Below are positions 61,696 through 64,000 of a stretch of DNA of 64,000 bases, piece after piece. The stretch comes from Haloarchaeobius sp. FL176 (GTDB lineage: Archaea; Halobacteriota; Halobacteria; Halobacteriales; Natrialbaceae), in contig NZ_JANJYH010000005.1 of assembly GCF_024609245.1 (NCBI RefSeq), forward strand, positions 248,001 to 312,000. Direction: 5' to 3'. The notes under the pieces are model-generated. The model searched no databases and had not been told where the DNA came from. It saw nothing but the letters and a program-made list of their open reading frames with translations. A program made the position numbers and the translations under genes. The stretch's first letter is position 1; every line of letters starts with the position of its first letter.

Positions 61696-63968
61696 GCGCG
61701 CCGACTGCCTACCGTGCCCGGAGCGAAACCGAGGTCGACGACGGCGTCGACTGGTTCCGGCTCTGTGCCCTCGGCGGCCTCGCCGTGATGACGGCGACCT
61801 GGGTCGCGGTGCTGTACGACCTCACCATCACCCTCGGCGGGTCGGTCCCACTCCTGCTGCTGGTCACCGGGTCCATCGCGCTCGCGGCGGTGCTCTCGCG
61901 GCTCATCAGCGAGCGGGTCGCCGCCGTCCTCACCGTCGGCCTGCTCGTGGTCTCCTACGGGTCGTACATCCTCTCGACACCGAACGGACTGGAGCTGCTG
62001 CTCCAGGCGTGGGACAAGATCATCGCCGACTCCATCTCGCTGTTGACGGGGCTCACCGTCCTGCGGCTGAAGGAGGCCCACCTCTGGGTGCTCGGGTTCG
62101 CGCCCGCACCGGCCTTCTTCTCGTGGTACCTGGCGTTCCGGCGGCGCTACGTCCTCTCGGCGGTCGTCGGAGGGCTCGCCTTCCTCGTGCTCGTGCTGAC
62201 CGGGGACGCCGCGACCGCGTTCAGCGGCGGCTGGATCCAGCGCGGGATGCTGTTCGGCGCGACGCTGGGCGGCATCGCGATGATCGGCTTCGGCGAACTC
62301 GAACGCCACGGCGGCTCGGTGCTGCAGGCCGACGTGCTCGTCGTCCTCTTCACGCTCATGCTCATCGGGTCGGCCATCCAGCTCCCGTTCACCGGGAGCG
62401 CCCTCCGGCTGGTCGAGGGCGGGCCGACGACCGTCGAGGGCAGCCTGACCAGCTCGCCCGGCGAGACGACCATCCAGGGCTCCATCGAGCTCTCACCGGA
62501 GGTCCGGTTCACCGTGACCGCGGACGACCCGCAGTACTGGCGCGTCGGCGTCTACGACCGCTTCACCGGTGGGTCGTGGCTCCGGACCGGACAGGCGGGA
62601 CCCTACAGCGGCCAGCTCGATCCACCGCCCGGCGATACGGAGACCGTCTCCCAGCTCGTCCGGATGCACGACCGGGCGAACGTGATGCCCGCGGCGAACC
62701 AGCCCGTCCGCGTCGAGGGGCAGGTGCGCGAGTACACTCAGGTGACCAGCCACGGGGGTCTCCAGTCCACCGTCACGTTCCAGCCGAACGACACCTACCG
62801 GGTCGTCAGTGAGGTGCCAGACCCCGACGAGGCGACGCTGCAGAACGCCGGCACCGACTATCCGACGGCGGTGCAGCAGGTGTACCTCGCCGGCGACAAA
62901 CAGCCGGACTTCTCGAACGGGTTCGAGTCGCGAACCCAGGAGATCGTCGACACGGCGGGTGCGGAGAACCCCTACGAGACCGCCGTCGCCATCGAGGACT
63001 GGCTCGAGGAGAACCGGGAGTACTCGCTCGACGTGGACCGCCCGAACGGCAACGTCGCCGAGTCGTTCCTGTTCGAGATGGAGCAAGGGTACTGTGTCTA
63101 CTACGCGACGACGATGGCGATGATGCTCCGCTCGCAGGACATCCCCGCGCGGTACGTCGTGGGCTACACGCCCGGCCAGCAGGTCGGCGAGAACCAGTGG
63201 GTCGTTCGCGGCCTCAACTCCCACGCCTGGGTGGAAGTGTACTTCCCCGACGTGGGGTGGGTCAAGTTCGACCCCACCCCGGGTGGCGCGCGGAGCGACG
63301 CCGAAGTTACCAGCATCGAGGATGCCAGGCAGAGCGGTGACGGGCAGGTCGACGTCGGCGGAAGCGAGGACGAGCCGCTGACGACGACGACCGCCATCCC
63401 GACCAACCGGCCGACCAGTAACGCCACCGACAGGAACCGGACGTTCCGCGACCCCGACCTGCCGGGCGTCGGCTCCGACAACCCCGGTGGCTCCTTCAAC
63501 GGCACCGCCTCGACACCGGGTGCGACCGTCGGCGAGCCCGAAGGCGACCGCCCCGATGGCTTCTCCGAGGAGCAGCAGCGCTACGCCGCCTTCGCGCTCG
63601 TCGCGATGGTCGGGCTCGCAGCCGGTGCCCATCGCGCCGGTGCGACCCGCGCGGTCCGTCGCGCCGCGAAACTGCGCTGGCAGGGGACGAAACGCGAACC
63701 CGACACCGACGTCGAACGGGCCGTCGAGCGCCTCGAACTCATGCTCGAACGGCGGTACGGCCCGCGGGAACCGAACGAGTCGCCGTCGCAGTACGTCGAG
63801 CGGCTGTCCATGTCCGGCGTCGACACGCGCGCCGACCGCGTGGTCGAGCTCCACGAGAAAGCGGTGTACGGTCCCGGTGTGAGCCGCGAGGAGGCCGACG
63901 AGGCCATCGATCTCGTCGACACCATGGTCCGGTCGAACACGCCCCTGCTTCGTCGGTTCGCCGACTGA
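61692..63968 (+). CDS. Membrane transglutaminase-like protein (TgpA type)
   Basis: This is a 758-aa protein. N-terminal helices (about six, residues 20-230) are followed by an exterior region with a transglutaminase core: Cys468 in QGYCVYYATTMAMML, His511 in NSHAWVEVYF and Asp527 in VKFDPTPG form the triad. A Thr/Pro/Gly-rich linker precedes another helix (AALVAMVGLAAGAHRAG region) and a DUF4129-like C-terminal domain (RLELMLERRYGPREPNESPSQYVERL). The same architecture, with MoxR and DUF58, is known from other genomes. It is likely a cell-surface protein-modifying enzyme. It ends 32 bp before the window edge. Confidence 0.9.
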   Translation: MSAPTAYRARSETEVDDGVDWFRLCALGGLAVMTATWVAVLYDLTITLGGSVPLLLLVTGSIALAAVLSRLISERVAAVLTVGLLVVSYGSYILSTPNGLELLLQAWDKIIADSISLLTGLTVLRLKEAHLWVLGFAPAPAFFSWYLAFRRRYVLSAVVGGLAFLVLVLTGDAATAFSGGWIQRGMLFGATLGGIAMIGFGELERHGGSVLQADVLVVLFTLMLIGSAIQLPFTGSALRLVEGGPTTVEGSLTSSPGETTIQGSIELSPEVRFTVTADDPQYWRVGVYDRFTGGSWLRTGQAGPYSGQLDPPPGDTETVSQLVRMHDRANVMPAANQPVRVEGQVREYTQVTSHGGLQSTVTFQPNDTYRVVSEVPDPDEATLQNAGTDYPTAVQQVYLAGDKQPDFSNGFESRTQEIVDTAGAENPYETAVAIEDWLEENREYSLDVDRPNGNVAESFLFEMEQGYCVYYATTMAMMLRSQDIPARYVVGYTPGQQVGENQWVVRGLNSHAWVEVYFPDVGWVKFDPTPGGARSDAEVTSIEDARQSGDGQVDVGGSEDEPLTTTTAIPTNRPTSNATDRNRTFRDPDLPGVGSDNPGGSFNGTASTPGATVGEPEGDRPDGFSEEQQRYAAFALVAMVGLAAGAHRAGATRAVRRAAKLRWQGTKREPDTDVERAVERLELMLERRYGPREPNESPSQYVERLSMSGVDTRADRVVELHEKAVYGPGVSREEADEAIDLVDTMVRSNTPLLRRFAD

Positions 63969-64000
63969 CCGGCTCCACCGCCGTGACACCCGATTTGTTG

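Overview
The window is chromosomal DNA of a haloarchaeon (class Halobacteria). The evidence is the very high GC content, strongly acidic predicted proteins, Tat-lipoprotein signals, archaeal and haloarchaeal marker genes (split RpoA'/RpoA'', L15e, RLI/ABCE1, CetZ, UbaA, archaemetzincin, coenzyme F420 enzymes) and AT-rich TATA-like boxes lying about 27 nt upstream of many start codons, the layout expected for leaderless haloarchaeal transcripts. No transposase, integrase, CRISPR array, tRNA or rRNA was seen. This is ordinary core chromosome with some accessory genes.

Layout. 1-4916 is the end of the RNA polymerase operon (rpoB1 tail, rpoA1, rpoA2, nusA). 5039-16477 carries a globin-coupled transducer, several peptidases (M20, M32, archaemetzincin, a degenerate M24), a CBS-MaoC fusion, a sulfotransferase-like propeller protein, an HAD phosphatase and small membrane proteins. 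16482-18938 has an SF1 helicase and two tiny zinc-finger genes. 19067-28739 has ubaA, a frameshifted PQQ-type lipoprotein, mutL, a sugar kinase, stress proteins, a flavin disulfide oxidoreductase and cetZ. 29043-37520 holds a PIN-ATPase-KH protein, thiDN, a Nramp-like carrier overlapping a P-loop gene, thiR and the proteasome pair psmA-psmB. 37722-43289 has an arsR-arsC operon, a PurM/HypE-like enzyme, a PAS histidine kinase, MscS and an EamA carrier. 43399-51437 has L15e, RLI with an EMC6-like partner, npdG, thioredoxin, Sec61 beta, pdxT and hisE. 51504-58914 has NOG1- and EngB-type GTPases, Nudix proteins, cofE and mer. 59699-63968 is a MoxR-DUF58-transglutaminase operon.

Functional links. 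F420 biology recurs (npdG, cofE, mer). Thiamine synthesis (thiDN) lies near its likely regulator (thiR), and both carry ThiN domains. Arsenic response (arsR-arsC) has a textbook SmtB/ArsR-type operator. Protein modification and turnover are represented by UbaA and the proteasome.

Most notable observation. Three unrelated genes (kdgK, cetZ and a PAS histidine kinase) each have a TATA-like box about 27-29 nt upstream of a 14-21 codon mini-ORF. The mini-ORF contains a purine-rich Shine-Dalgarno stretch and ends in a TGA that overlaps the main start codon (ATGA or GTGA). This looks like a leaderless leader peptide coupled by termination-reinitiation to a non-leaderless main gene. A second notable feature is a pair of perfect hairpins filling the rpoA1-rpoA2 junction, one of which encloses the rpoA2 ribosome binding site and first start base.
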